Source: Vulcanisaeta sp. JCM 14467
GTDB taxonomy: Archaea; Thermoproteota; Thermoprotei; Thermoproteales; Thermocladiaceae
Direction: 5' to 3'
NCBI RefSeq assembly: GCF_001316245.1
Contig: NZ_BBDM01000008.1
Span: forward strand, 1 to 64,000
Length of the DNA stretch: 64,000 bases
Within the stretch, counting starts at the first letter, position 1. The number at the start of each line of letters is the position of its first letter. This document shows positions 17,951 through 28,885 of the stretch, piece after piece. The translations under genes and the position numbers were made by a program. Under the pieces are notes generated by a model. That model did not search any database. It was not told where the DNA came from and saw only the letters and a list, made by a program, of their open reading frames with translations.

Positions 17951-19057
17951 GTGAGTATAGTTAAGGATCGTGTGAAGAAGTATCAGGTCTCTTTGATGAA
18001 TTAAGCCTAGATTTAATTGTTGTGGTTGGTGAGGCGAACTTGAGTATTTCACAGGTGTTGATAGTGGATTAATGCTTATTATCAATAGATCAATGGATAC
18101 AGCGCTAATAGTCCCAAGGCTCGACTTCCAAAGGGCTCAGAATATTGTTGGTGACCACGTGAACCTCATAGGCTACTCCACAGTCGAGGTACCGCAGAGA
18201 ATGCCGGAGGAGAGACTATTCGTATCCAAGAGCCTCGGTAATTACTTGCTCAGGGAGGTTGGTCTTAAGCCAAACAATATTGTTGGCATTGACAACCCGG
18301 ATTCGCCAGTGGCTAAGGAGCTTAGTTCCGTGGGCATTAAAATCATTAATATTAATGATTCAATTCTGAAAATAAGGGAGATTAAGGATGAGTATGAGGT
18401 TAGGATGATTGAGGAGGCCACGAGAATAACCGAGGAGGCCTTAGACAGCGTGTTGAAGAGAGGGCTTGAGGGTAGGAGGGAGAGGGATGTGGCTGCAATG
18501 CTGTATCAGGAAATGATTAGTAAGGGCGCCGAGGATGTGGCGTTTAAGCCTATCGTGGCATCAGGCCCAAATGGTGCATATCCACATCACGTATTTACCG
18601 ATAGGGTGATTGGTAGGAGTGAATTGGTGACCATAGATGTTGGTGCTCGATATCACCTTTACTGTACGGATATGACGAGGACCATAGCCGTGGGGTCAGT
18701 GAACGGTAAATTAAGAGATGCCGCATTAGCCGTACTTGAGGCATTCAGGAAGGCCTCCAGCTCCGTTAGACCAGGTGTCAAGGCTAGGATGTTGATTCGA
18801 TAGCGAGGAATGTACTTGCTGAGTACGGCTTTGACGCATATTACATACATAGTACCGGGCATGGCGTTGGAGTAGAGATTCATGAGAGGCCGTCTATAAG
18901 TCCCTCAAGTGATGAGGAGCTCCTGCCAAACGAAGTAATAACCGTGGAGCCTGGCGTTTACATCAAGGGTGTTGGTGGCGTTAGGATTGAGGATACAATA
19001 CTAGTTACTGAGACTGGTTCGAGACCAATAAGTAGGTATCCCGTCGATTTATTTTAA
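17951..19057 (+). CDS. M24 family Xaa-Pro peptidase (frameshifted)
   Basis: Pita-bread metallopeptidase. The C-terminal half has the metal ligands: VTIDVGARYHLYCTDMTRT (two Asp), HSTGHGVGVEIHE (His) and EPGVYIKGVGGVRIED (two Glu). This set is that of Xaa-Pro dipeptidase/aminopeptidase. The N-terminal creatinase-like part reads ELEYFTGVDSGLMLII once frames are joined. Breaks lie near 17985, 18040 and 18790; at the last one an extra G restores ARDVDSIARNVLAEYG. The start is probably GTG 17951. It would release N-terminal residues before proline in the cytoplasm. Confidence 0.8.
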
Positions 19058-19142
19058 ATTGTAAAAATCGAAAGTTTCAGCCTATACGAGGGTAATTTTT
19101 TACTCATTAGCTTAATAAGTGAGTCACCATTAATTATTACTG

Positions 19143-19421
19143 ATGAGTTCACGAGAAATTCCAGACTCTCTAATTTTCAAGTTGATGGTTATTAAGGAAC
19201 TCCATAAGCTAGGATATATAAGTATTCATGAATTTCCTGACCTAATCTCAAAAATAACGCAGCATTTAAACAGTATGGGATACTCAGTTAACCCCAGCGA
19301 CGTGATTAACCTACTTGATGTTGTAAGGGTTAGTAATGGTAAGGTAACATTAAGTAACGAGGGGCTCCATTATCTACAGGCTATTGAAATACTTACTAAT
19401 AACATTACCAAAACCTCTTAA
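19143..19421 (+). CDS. Hypothetical small helical protein
   Basis: 92 residues, mostly helical, possibly a winged-helix-like domain (LNSMGYSVNPSDVINLLDV ... GKVTLSNEGLHYL). Not recognised as a known family. Its last 48 bases overlap the convergent HD-domain gene. Confidence 0.5.
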   Translation: MSSREIPDSLIFKLMVIKELHKLGYISIHEFPDLISKITQHLNSMGYSVNPSDVINLLDVVRVSNGKVTLSNEGLHYLQAIEILTNNITKTS

Positions 19422-21080
19422 TGCATTATACATAGCCCTCATTACCAAACCCCTTAAGTGGTTCAGTATGGTATTTACATCAATACCCCGGCAGGCATTA
19501 CTTAACTCCTCAACATCCACGAATACGAATACATGCGGCGATCTCCTCCATGCGTCGGATACGGATATCGCCAATGGCGATAACTCATTGATATTAACTA
19601 GGGTATCTCCATGGATTATGTTAAGCCTGGCCTCAGGCTCAAATGTCCTAAATCCTATTATTATTGATGACTCTAGATGATCGTTATCGACCAATTTACG
19701 TAGACAGGTAATTGATGCCTCATTGAACTCCTTCCTTAACTCGTTATAGAATGCCCGTAGGACCTCATCCTTAAACTCACTCTTACCTAATAGATATGGG
19801 AGTACGTCATTTATTAGCTTGAGTTCAATGCCTTGCTTATTAATGAGGTTTAGGAACTCGAAATCCCTCTTCCACAGCGCCTTGAACGTGGTGTTTCTCG
19901 ATATTAGAGGGTCAAGGAATTTGGAAATACTGCGTATCTTACTTATGAGGTATTGCCTATTCCTTAGCAGTATGGATAATAGGTAATCATCTATCACGTG
20001 CATGATCTCATAACCCTTTAAATGACCAATTGAGAAGCGGTACAACGTGCATAGGTAATCCCTAATATCGTCATTAAGCTCATCATAATACCTCAATAAC
20101 TCACTTAGTAGGTTCCTGGCCAATGTATTAAAGAGAACGACTTTGTGATGGAGGTATACGAGCTTGTATATGTTGGAGCGAGCAATTACAAAACCCTCCA
20201 GGTTAGCCCTTGCCTTCTCATCAAACGCCAGTACATAGTCCTTACCGCTTTTAATAACCCTCATGTTATCGAGTATCCTCTCAATATCACTAATGCTAAT
20301 GACCGAACCAATACTGGCGCCGGTCAGGTAGGAGTCCCTAAGTACGTACTCCACCCTATCAGCATCAAGATCACCTGATATCAAATTCCTTAGAATGTTT
20401 AACGGACCTAGCTCATCACCAAGTGACTTAAGGAACTTAATATCTTCATAACTAATCACATCCATGTACTGTGGTAATAATTCGGAAATCTTATGTATAA
20501 TGTCACCGTGCAATAATGCCTTTATTATACGCAGGTCGATGTTAGGCATTGACTCCCTAAGCACACTCTTAAACTCATCATTATTCGTGAGTATGAAGTA
20601 CGTTATTAACTCATGCTCCTTAAAGGGACCCTTAAAGACCTTACCCAGTACCTCCTCATCAATCCCCTTACTACAGCTCTTAATTAATGGATCAATGCCC
20701 TGACCATAAACACCCTCAAATACGTGGGAATAGGGTAAATGACCCAGGTCATGCAGTAATGCGGCGATCCTCATGTGCATTATCAACTCATCCTCTGTAT
20801 CGAGGCCCATGGACCTACCAAGGTTTAGTAGTGATTCCCTAACCTCATTGGATCTAAGCATTCGCTCAAGCATTAAGGTCACTATTTGAAGTGTGCCTAA
20901 TGAATGCTCAAACCTACTATGGTGGGCTGATGGGTAAACCATAAATGTTAGGCCGAGTTGATGAATGTACCGTAACCTCTGCACATACCTGCAGGAATCA
21001 ATGAACCTAGCTTCCTCATTAGTTAGCCTAATCCAGCCAAGTGCTGGGTCTGCGATAACCTTGGCATAATTAAGTGTCAT
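19374..21080 (-). CDS. HD-domain phosphohydrolase (dNTPase/SAMHD1-like)
   Basis: 568 residues, intact. The N-terminal part has the metal-binding set HHSRFEHSLG and LLHDLGHLPYSHVFEG, and a later aspartate in DLDADRVEYVLRDS, as in the SAMHD1/dGTPase group of HD proteins. These remove triphosphate from dNTPs or act on related nucleotides. The long C-terminal region is mostly helical and not assigned. It overlaps the 92-residue gene tail to tail by 48 bases. Specific substrate unknown. Confidence 0.82.
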   Translation of the reverse strand: MTLNYAKVIADPALGWIRLTNEEARFIDSCRYVQRLRYIHQLGLTFMVYPSAHHSRFEHSLGTLQIVTLMLERMLRSNEVRESLLNLGRSMGLDTEDELIMHMRIAALLHDLGHLPYSHVFEGVYGQGIDPLIKSCSKGIDEEVLGKVFKGPFKEHELITYFILTNNDEFKSVLRESMPNIDLRIIKALLHGDIIHKISELLPQYMDVISYEDIKFLKSLGDELGPLNILRNLISGDLDADRVEYVLRDSYLTGASIGSVISISDIERILDNMRVIKSGKDYVLAFDEKARANLEGFVIARSNIYKLVYLHHKVVLFNTLARNLLSELLRYYDELNDDIRDYLCTLYRFSIGHLKGYEIMHVIDDYLLSILLRNRQYLISKIRSISKFLDPLISRNTTFKALWKRDFEFLNLINKQGIELKLINDVLPYLLGKSEFKDEVLRAFYNELRKEFNEASITCLRKLVDNDHLESSIIIGFRTFEPEARLNIIHGDTLVNINELSPLAISVSDAWRRSPHVFVFVDVEELSNACRGIDVNTILNHLRGLVMRAMYNALRGFGNVISKYFNSL

Positions 21081-21140
21081 TTTCCGGAATTAAGGACTAA
21101 ACATATATATTAATATTGTCAGTTCTTCCATTAATTAGGA

Positions 21141-22317
21141 ATGAGCAAGAGCGATGCCATAATAGTGGGTGCAGGACCCAGCGGGCTTTACCTAGCCCGT
21201 GAATTGAGTAAGGTTATGAATGTGACAATATTCGAGGAAGACAGGATGCTTGGAATACCACCCCATTGCACAGGTCTTGTTAATCTTAGTTCGTTAAAGG
21301 TCCTTGCATATCGCCCCCCATCGTGAACACCTATAGGTATGTGAGAATAACTGACTTAAGCGGTAATAGCATAACCTTTGATTTTAGGGAAAGAACAATA
21401 GCAATGCTTGATAGACCAGGTCTCGAGCATTACCTTGCCGATGAGTTGGGTAGCGCCACGTTAGCGTTGGGTGAGAGGGTTACTGAGTTAGATAATGGGA
21501 TTGCTAAGACAAAACTACGGCAGGAGCATTTGACATCGCCATAATTGCGGAGGGCGCCAACATGGCGCTAACGAGGAATTTAATTCCGTGGAAGCCAACC
21601 CATGTTTATGGCATACAGACCGATACTAAGTCATTTGCCGTAAGTGAGTTAATGCCTAGGAGCGATGATGAGATTGTGGTTATCTTTGATAGGAAGCTCA
21701 GTGAGCATTACTTTGCCTGGATAGTTCCAAGGAATTCCCATGAGTTCAGGATTGGGATTGCTGATGATGCCAATGTGTGGGTTAAATTCACGGAGCTACT
21801 GAAGATAATTAATGCCGAGCAATCAAAACCATTTGGTGGTAAGATAATAATTGGTGGATCACCAAGCCACGTGGTTGCGGGTAATGTAGCGATAATTGGT
21901 GATGCTGGAGGTTTTGTTAAGCCAATGACGGGAGGGGGGATTATAATGGGTATGCTAAGTGCGAAGTTGCTCGCGGAAAGCATAAGTAATGCCGTAAAGG
22001 AGGGACTATCAATAACTGATGCATTGTCTCTCTACGATGCATTATTCAGGAAGTATATTAGGGGGATGGTTAAGGCGTTGGGCTCCGCATCATACATACT
22101 ACATATGATGATAAATAGAAGCTTAGGCAATATAATGCAGCTAATGAGTAAGGTTAATGTCGTTGTTGAGGATTATGATAATCACATTGACGCAATAATG
22201 AAGGCAGCCTCAAGAAGACCTTGGCAGTTCATTAAAGCGCTCCTTGCAGTAGTTAATGAATTATCATTAATTGAACCAGGCAGAATCAATAGGTTAATTA
22301 AGGATACGCTGGAGTAG
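21141..22317 (+). CDS. Geranylgeranyl reductase family flavoprotein (frameshifted)
   Basis: FAD-dependent reductase. The FAD site is IIVGAGPSGLYLAREL, followed by the family's cysteine region MLGIPPHCTGLVN. The second FAD motif is GNVAIIGDAGGFVKPMTGGG. In archaea this family saturates the geranylgeranyl chains of membrane lipids. Breaks near 21310 (in a run of six C) and 21540 split it into three frames. The rebuilt protein of about 390 residues has the expected length. It would work at the membrane with the isoprenoid genes near 44-46 kb. Confidence 0.82.
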
Positions 22318-22319
22318 TG

Positions 22320-23444
22320 CTATCTCGTTATCCTCATTATACCGCTCATCTCCTCTATCAACTTCGCACCCTGCCCCTCCTGGAACCATTTAATGATCGG
22401 CTCGAGGTATTTAACCACCTCGTCAGCAACGGCATTCTTGAGGTCTAGCGGGTGTATCTTGCCCTCGGTATATGCCTTAGTTAATTCATCAAATGTCCAG
22501 AACTCCATCCTGCCGCCACCATACTGCTGAGGTCTCTCAATGATGAAGGGCTTGTCCCTACGCTCCCTGAAGGAGAATAGGTGCACCAGCTCAACCACTG
22601 GATTCATCCTGACCTCCCTCGGCGGGCAGTAGGCCTTGAGTATTTTCTGGCGTATGGTCTCCGCGCTATCGTGTAGGAATATTGCCGTGTCGGGCAGGGA
22701 CTTACTCATCTTCATTTCACTTAATTCCTCCTTAGACTCCTTACCGGTTATGTTTAAGGCAGGTATTAGGCTGTGGAATAGGGCTATTGGCTTAACCTTC
22801 TCATTATTGAGCGTCAATGGGTAAAACCTAACCTTAAGCGCGACCTCCCTGGCTAGTACGTAGGCCTTCCTCTGGTCAATACCACCGTGAGCAATGTGTG
22901 AACCTATCACAAACACATCGGCAACCTGGAGCAGCGGGTAGACTAGCCACGACATTGGTATTGACTCACCCATCTTCCTACCGAGTATTGTCAGGCTATG
23001 CCTAATGTCGGCTAGGTTCGTCATCCTGGCCAGGTCGAGTATTAAGTACCAGTACTCATCATTGTTGTGATACAGATCGCTGGCCATGTAAAACCTCACA
23101 TTATCAGGGTCACCGCCAAGGACCTCAATGGCCTTCTTAAAGGTCTCAACGTAGTACCTATTCGCAACCCTCCTTATTAATTCAAGATCGCCGCCAAGCT
23201 TATTATTGAGCCACGAGTGTATGTCGGCGAGCAGTATCGACACCTCAATACCCGCCTTCTGTAGGTCTACAACCTTTGATAGGCTGACGATACCAGTACC
23301 AATATGAATGAATCCACTGATCTCAAACCCTATGTAATGCTTTAGCTTAGCTCCAGTCTCTAGGTATTGTCTTAACTCATCAACTGTGAGAACCTCCTCC
23401 GTGGGGTACCTGGTTATTAATGATAATCTCTCCTCAATATCCAT
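22320..23444 (-). CDS. tyrS: Tyrosyl-tRNA synthetase
   Basis: 374 residues, intact. Class I synthetase: the HIGH-type motif is in [10 protein letters not shown], the KMSKS motif is complete ([10 protein letters not shown]), and the tyrosine pocket is in YIGFEISG and HGGIDQRKA. These are features of archaeal/eukaryotic TyrRS rather than TrpRS. It charges tRNA-Tyr. It converges with the reductase gene, with 2 bases between stops, and diverges from the DUF371 gene. Confidence 0.92.
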   Translation of the reverse strand: MDIEERLSLITRYPTEEVLTVDELRQYLETGAKLKHYIGFEISGFIHIGTGIVSLSKVVDLQKAGIEVSILLADIHSWLNNKLGGDLELIRRVANRYYVETFKKAIEVLGGDPDNVRFYMASDLYHNNDEYWYLILDLARMTNLADIRHSLTILGRKMGESIPMSWLVYPLLQVADVFVIGSHIAHGGIDQRKAYVLAREVALKVRFYPLTLNNEKVKPIALFHSLIPALNITGKESKEELSEMKMSKSLPDTAIFLHDSAETIRQKILKAYCPPREVRMNPVVELVHLFSFRERRDKPFIIERPQQYGGGRMEFWTFDELTKAYTEGKIHPLDLKNAVADEVVKYLEPIIKWFQEGQGAKLIEEMSGIMRITR

Positions 23445-23496
23445 TATTAATACCGTTAAAATTAAGATAATTAAACTTTATTGATATAGAATTCAC

Positions 23497-23961
23497 GTGG
23501 TTAAGGTAGTCATTGATAGGGTAAGGGCTTGGGGCCACGTAAACGTCAGCGCTAGGCATAGGACTACGATTGAGATAACAAGGGATGATTATTTAACGCC
23601 AAGAGGCGATTGCATAATTGGTATTAAGGCTGATAAGGGGTTATCCGACATAAACCCTGAACTTAAGGAGGTCATTAGGAAGGATGGATCATTGGTAATG
23701 GTCATATTCATTGTTGATGATTACTTTGACTATGTAATCGGCATGGGTTCATCAAGGCTCACCCTAAGCAATAATAATAAGTTGATAATTAGGAGGAGTA
23801 GTTACATTGATGATGCAACATTAATGATCAAGGCGAATAAGGCAGCCATTAACCTCGATAGAAGACTCATAGATAGGTTAAAGAAAGGAAGCCCCTTAAC
23901 AGTATACATTGTAGGTGTCGACCTTGAGCAGGATGGAACAATTAAGGGCAATGGCACTTAG
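23497..23961 (+). CDS. DUF371 family protein
   Basis: 154 residues. The opening AWGHVNVSARHRTTIEIT and LTPRGDCIIGIKAD match the archaeal DUF371 family, whose function is unknown. The start is GTG 23497, about 25 bases after AACTTTATT. The end overlaps the start of the next gene by about 11 bases. Confidence 0.75.
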   Translation: MVKVVIDRVRAWGHVNVSARHRTTIEITRDDYLTPRGDCIIGIKADKGLSDINPELKEVIRKDGSLVMVIFIVDDYFDYVIGMGSSRLTLSNNNKLIIRRSSYIDDATLMIKANKAAINLDRRLIDRLKKGSPLTVYIVGVDLEQDGTIKGNGT

Positions 23962-24645
23962 GAAATTAATCCATGTTGTGCTATCCGTCTTCCTAATCAT
24001 ACCATTCATAGTTAACCTAAACGCCTATGGAATATCAACAACGCTATACTTCGCATTAATTGCCCTGGGTGTTTCCGTGATATACGTAATCCAGGTTAAG
24101 AGACCAATAATCACCATAGTCCTGCTGGATGCCTTAACAAGTGCCAGGAGGTCAATACTGCAACAGATCACGAAGTCACCAATAGGCTCGGCAATACCAA
24201 TAGATACGCTGGATGACGGTTTAATGAGGCTTGAGAGGACCGTTAAGGAACTGCTTGAGAGTGTCGAGAGGGATTACGAGAGGAGAGGTGGTTACCTGGG
24301 CATCCTAATGGGTGCCATCGGCGTATTGATTAGCAGTTATTGACTGGTAATTACGTCATTTACGGAATAATATCGGTAATAGTTTACGACACAATGAGCG
24401 CGATCGGCGGCGTACTCCTTGGTAGGGTTAAGCTACCCTTTAGTAATGCCACAATGGAGGGCATGCTCGTAGGAATGGCATCCCTCGCTATAGTACTATT
24501 CTTATTCACAAATCAATTAATTGGCACGTTTGCTATAACCGTGGTAGCGGCGCTCGCCGAGGCATACGGCTTTGAAGACAACCTAGCGATACCAGTGACC
24601 ACGTCATTAATGGCCATGGCCCTTAGACTACCCGTGATTACATAA
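23951..24645 (+). CDS. Polyprenol/dolichol kinase-like membrane protein (frameshifted)
   Basis: Two frames join to a protein of about 230 residues with several membrane helices. Features resemble the CTP-dependent dolichol kinase and phosphatidate cytidylyltransferase-like group: ALRKLIHVVLSVFLI at the start, YDTMSAIGGVLLGRVKLP and FEDNLAIPVTTS near the end, the last being the family's usual ED-N-P motif. The break is near 24340. It may phosphorylate the lipid carrier used in protein glycosylation. Start ATG 23951, overlapping the DUF371 stop. Confidence 0.65.
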
Positions 24646-24809
24646 TAACCTTGCAATAGCCTTGCTTAAGCCTAACCAGGATCCCCATTAACCTGCCTCA
24701 TCCTAAAGACTTGGCAACTCATTATTAGCTCAGCGTCTTCATTAAGGTTTAGTTAACAACTGAATAGTGAACTAAACGTTCATAATAATACTAATCAAAG
24801 TCAGCGGAT

Positions 24810-25722
24810 TTATTTCTCATTCCATCGCTTCAATAATTCATGCGCAGCATTTACCCCAAGCTCCTCAGGACTCAACGAAGAACCACTTAACCTAATAATG
24901 ACCTTCCTCTCCCCATTTAAATCAGCCATACCTGCGATGAATTCTATACGATCCCCCTCATGAATCGCCACACCGCCAACAGGTACGTGACAGCCACCAC
25001 CGACGGTCCTTAAAAATGCCCTCTCAGCCAATGCCTCAGCCTAGCCCTGGGATCACTGGCCTTATTCAGGAGGTCTATTAGTTCCGTATCCTTTTCACGG
25101 GCAACAACCGCTATTATGCCCTGCCCAGGCGCTGGTGGCAATGTATCAAGGGGTATGCGGGTATATTTAATACGGAAAGATTTCACGTCACTCATCAACC
25201 TCGCAAGACCTGCCTCGCGATTACAATGGCATCGTAATCACCCCTTACCAATTTATTGATTCTTGTATCAACGTTGCCCCTAATGACGTCCACTGAAATA
25301 TCCCTCCTAATGCCCAGGAGGAATGCCCTACGCCTAACGCTTGACGTACCAACCCTCGCACCACTTGGTAGTGCCGCTAAATCACTTGGGTAGTTGTCCC
25401 TAACCGCCAGGACGTCGTATGGTGGATCCCTGGGTGAGAAGCCCGCGACAACGAGACCTGGACTAATCTCGCTGGGCAGGTCCTTGAGACTATGCACGGC
25501 TATGTCAGCTTCATCCTTCAGCAGTGCCAGGTTAACCTCCTTTTCGAATATGCCCTTAACCCCAATTGCGTATAGTGGCTTGTCCTGAATAACATCGCCT
25601 GTTGTTCTTACGATAACTACGTCGAACTGCACGTTGGGCTCGACTTTCCGGATCATGTTCATTACGATCTCCGTCTGTATTAGCGATAATCTACTCCCTC
25701 TGGTTGCAATCCTAATTCTCAT
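24810..25722 (-). CDS. hemC: Hydroxymethylbilane synthase / porphobilinogen deaminase (frameshifted)
   Basis: Joins four porphobilinogens into hydroxymethylbilane in tetrapyrrole synthesis. The opening [15 protein letters not shown], the basic active-site strand [18 protein letters not shown] and [11 protein letters not shown], then APGQGIIAV and the dipyrromethane-binding cysteine in [10 protein letters not shown] are all present. Breaks near 25197 and 25025 split it into three frames, each of which continues the alignment, so it is one normal-length protein of about 300 residues. No other hem genes are nearby. Confidence 0.88.
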
Positions 25723-25749
25723 TACGCAGTACCCTATTAGTTACATTAT

Positions 25750-28077
25750 TTAAACACTAAACGACTGGGCAAAGTCCTGGTACTTCTTAAACACGTCCTC
25801 GCATAATACGTTCGTTCCATCCCTGGAGGATAGGTATAACTTAATCTTCTCAATAGCCTCAACAGCAGGGCATGACTTAATTATGCCCTTAATCACCTCC
25901 CGATCCTTATCACCAACCTTAAGCTTATCTGCAATAATCTCATCAACATACTCATCATGAATAGGTAATACGGGTATTACAGCATCTATGTTCTTCTTAA
26001 TGAACCCTGGATCTATGAGCCACGGATTATTACTCTCAAATACAATGACCAAGTGCTTAGCCTTGGCTATGTTTAGGAGCTTAAGTATGTGGTTTAAATC
26101 CGTGTTAATGACCTCCTCAAGATTTGGTACATGAATTATCGCACTATCAATTATGGAAATACTTGGATCCTTATAATTAATAATCGACACGCCAAGATGC
26201 TTAGCCACGTAGTTTATCAACGCAGTCTTACCCGACTTAGGCGGACCCACCACTAATACCGATACTATGTACTTAAGCCCTAGGTTACTCATCATATCCC
26301 TTAACCTGATTGATGAATCAATATAATCAATGAGTTTGGATTTCGTATTCATACTTATCAAGTCAACAGGGTCAAGCGCAATAACGACATTGGTACTAAT
26401 ACCCTTACCCTTAACCCTAGGTTTCTCAGTAACTGTCTTACCTTTTGTCTCCTCCTTACGTATCTGCGGCTTAGGCGCCTCTGGGACCTTTTCCTCCTTT
26501 ACGTCTTTCCTCTCCAACGGTAAATTAGTGACTGTTTCATTGTTCTTATTCACGTTCTCTACCTTAACCTCCTCCTTAATCTGTACTGACACGTTCTCTG
26601 CACGCGCTTGAGGGCCGGGGCTTGTCCTATTAGTCACGAACCCTTCAGCCGTTAGAACTGGGTTATTAGAGGACTTGTCGGTGTTGATTACCTCCTTGGC
26701 CTCATTAACCTGCTTCAATCGTATCTCCTCAACATACTTACTTTGCCTTTGCTCCCTCCCAATACTCTCTGTAGTGCTGTATTTCACAACCTCAATACCG
26801 TATTTCCTCAATTTATTTATGGCATTAACATCACTATTCACTATCAACGCATATAACTTAGTATGCCTATTGTAATCAATTAATTTGAGTAATAGGTCCT
26901 TATTAATTTCATTAGGCATTAGTACGAGTAACGACCTCTCATGAGTTCTAATAAACCAGTTAATGTCATTTGACAGGTCATCAATATCACCCTTAACTAT
27001 GAATCCCTTAGACCTGGTTAATCCAAATAGCACCTTAGCTATTATCTCAACCCTATCCTGAGGTAACGAAGCATATAATGCAATCACCCCAGTCTTAGAT
27101 AGTGTGTTTATTATGGTGTTTGCGAAATCTACATCATCCTTAGGAAGTTTCTTAGCCCAGTAACTATATTCGGTAATCGTTATTGGATCAACCACCGGTA
27201 TTACAATTGGTGGGCTCTTCCTCGCACTTAACATTGATTGAATACCTGCCTTAAGTCGGGACTGCGCGATTTCAAGTGCGTAGGTGGCAAGCCCGATAAT
27301 AACCGCCCCAACAATGACTAGGGGAGTTACGTAGTAATTCCATGTATTGATAATTAATGGAATGTAAAGTATGGATGCCGTAATTAACTGTGGCGTTAGG
27401 TTAATGATTGCTTGCGACAAAATCGCATTAGTGTGCCAGGTCATGAGCAACCTTGTTAAGTACCTACTTATTAAGGGCGGTACTACGGTGATGATTATAA
27501 GGATGAAATAAAGCGGTGCATTGCTCAATTCATGATACATGGTGAGCAAATTACCTGAATTATCGAATAATAGGGACTCCATCCCATGTATCAGGTCTAG
27601 GTTTGTCGCGTGGATGGCCGTTATTGGGATCCACGTAATACCCTGATACGCAGCACCAATTACGTAAAGTAATGTGAGTAGTACGAAAAGGCCTGCCGAC
27701 CTGACACTATACCCCTTTACAGATGGTGCTATTGAGAGTGGTATTGATAACCAATACAGTGGTGTGAATAGTAGGGCCCATGATGCTATTGCTACGTCAT
27801 TAATAATGCCAGCCTCGGTTATTAAATAAGCAGCTATAAGTAATGGCATTATCAATAATGATGCATGCCCCAGCGTTGTTATGAAAGTTAGTACTACATA
27901 CGTTATCAATATAGCTGCTGTTATGCCGTACCTCCTGAGAGCTGACGATGCAATAACTAGGGCTAATAGCATTATAAATATGTAAAGGGGTATTATTGGA
28001 AAAACCATGTAGAGTAGTACGGCTATAATGGCGTCAGTTATCGTAGAAATGACGCTCATTATTACGTTCTGTTTCAC
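25750..28077 (-). CDS. Large multi-TM protein with C-terminal P-loop NTPase domain
   Basis: 775 residues, intact. The first 280 residues contain about eight membrane helices. A soluble domain (about 300-430) and a charged Lys/Glu/Val linker (about 440-560) follow. The last 170 residues form a P-loop domain with Walker A GPPKSGKTALIN (about residue 610) and a possible Walker B HLVIVFES, in which Glu replaces the usual Asp. I do not recognise a named family. A membrane-bound AAA-like ATPase or transport/assembly motor is an inference. The HTH gene upstream is in the same direction, 91 bases away. Confidence 0.65.
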   Translation of the reverse strand: MKQNVIMSVISTITDAIIAVLLYMVFPIIPLYIFIMLLALVIASSALRRYGITAAILITYVVLTFITTLGHASLLIMPLLIAAYLITEAGIINDVAIASWALLFTPLYWLSIPLSIAPSVKGYSVRSAGLFVLLTLLYVIGAAYQGITWIPITAIHATNLDLIHGMESLLFDNSGNLLTMYHELSNAPLYFILIIITVVPPLISRYLTRLLMTWHTNAILSQAIINLTPQLITASILYIPLIINTWNYYVTPLVIVGAVIIGLATYALEIAQSRLKAGIQSMLSARKSPPIVIPVVDPITITEYSYWAKKLPKDDVDFANTIINTLSKTGVIALYASLPQDRVEIIAKVLFGLTRSKGFIVKGDIDDLSNDINWFIRTHERSLLVLMPNEINKDLLLKLIDYNRHTKLYALIVNSDVNAINKLRKYGIEVVKYSTTESIGREQRQSKYVEEIRLKQVNEAKEVINTDKSSNNPVLTAEGFVTNRTSPGPQARAENVSVQIKEEVKVENVNKNNETVTNLPLERKDVKEEKVPEAPKPQIRKEETKGKTVTEKPRVKGKGISTNVVIALDPVDLISMNTKSKLIDYIDSSIRLRDMMSNLGLKYIVSVLVVGPPKSGKTALINYVAKHLGVSIINYKDPSISIIDSAIIHVPNLEEVINTDLNHILKLLNIAKAKHLVIVFESNNPWLIDPGFIKKNIDAVIPVLPIHDEYVDEIIADKLKVGDKDREVIKGIIKSCPAVEAIEKIKLYLSSRDGTNVLCEDVFKKYQDFAQSFSV

Positions 28078-28168
28078 ATAATAAAACCATGAAAAATACT
28101 TTATAAACGTTTCTTTCCTAAGTAATTAAAAATAGAATTAAATGAAACTCAGGAGAAACTGAGAGAAA

Positions 28169-28752
28169 CTATGTATCTGCATGTATTGACTTAATAACGT
28201 CAATCCATGGATTATCTCGTATAAAATCAGGTAATGAGTCATTATTAAACTGCTCACTACCAGCACTACCAACAACTTTATCCTGCCCTCTCATAGAACT
28301 GGAGACACAGCCATCCGCACCTCTTTTCTCAAGCTCCTCAACCTTCTCAATGAGCTTACCAATCAATTCCTTAAGAGATTTCAACTCCTTTATCAACTCA
28401 CCCGGATAAGCATTATCATATGAATAATCACCCTTGACTGGGGCTCAGGCATTCCTGCAATAATTGATAAACTCACATTAAAGATACCGCCATAACCACC
28501 CAATAAGTACGAATTATTACTTATTAAATTATTATTACTTACCTGGGTATCCATTCTACTTACCTGCTTATCATTACTTGCTTGACTTATTACTTGATCC
28601 ATGTTTTTAGTGAAAGCCCTATACTTAGATATTGCCTTGTATACCGTGTTTACTGATATACCGAGCTTCTGGGCTATTTCCTTAGGCTTCAATCCCTCAT
28701 TAAAATAAAGCTTAGCAGCCAATTCCTCGGTCTTCGTCAATTTACTCGACAT
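28169..28752 (-). CDS. HTH protein with C-terminal coiled coil (frameshifted)
   Basis: The N-terminal 45 residues hold a clear helix-turn-helix (GLKPKEIAQKLGISVNTVYK), close to the sigma region 4/resolvase type. A Ser/Asn-rich linker follows. After a break near 28400 the correct frame reads GDYSYDNAYPGELIKELKS and continues into a coiled coil (LKELIGKLIEKVEELEKRG). The rebuilt protein is about 195 residues. It probably binds DNA as a dimer. It may regulate the large membrane gene just downstream, which is inference from position. Confidence 0.6.
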
Positions 28753-28885
28753 ACATTTATTGAGTACTGTCCTCGGCTAAAAATCAGTTTATGCCTCTAA
28801 ATTAATGAATTATTCAAATCATACTTATTAATATACGGTAACTGGTGGTAAATAATATTAAGGGACCAATTATCCCTGGAACCCA

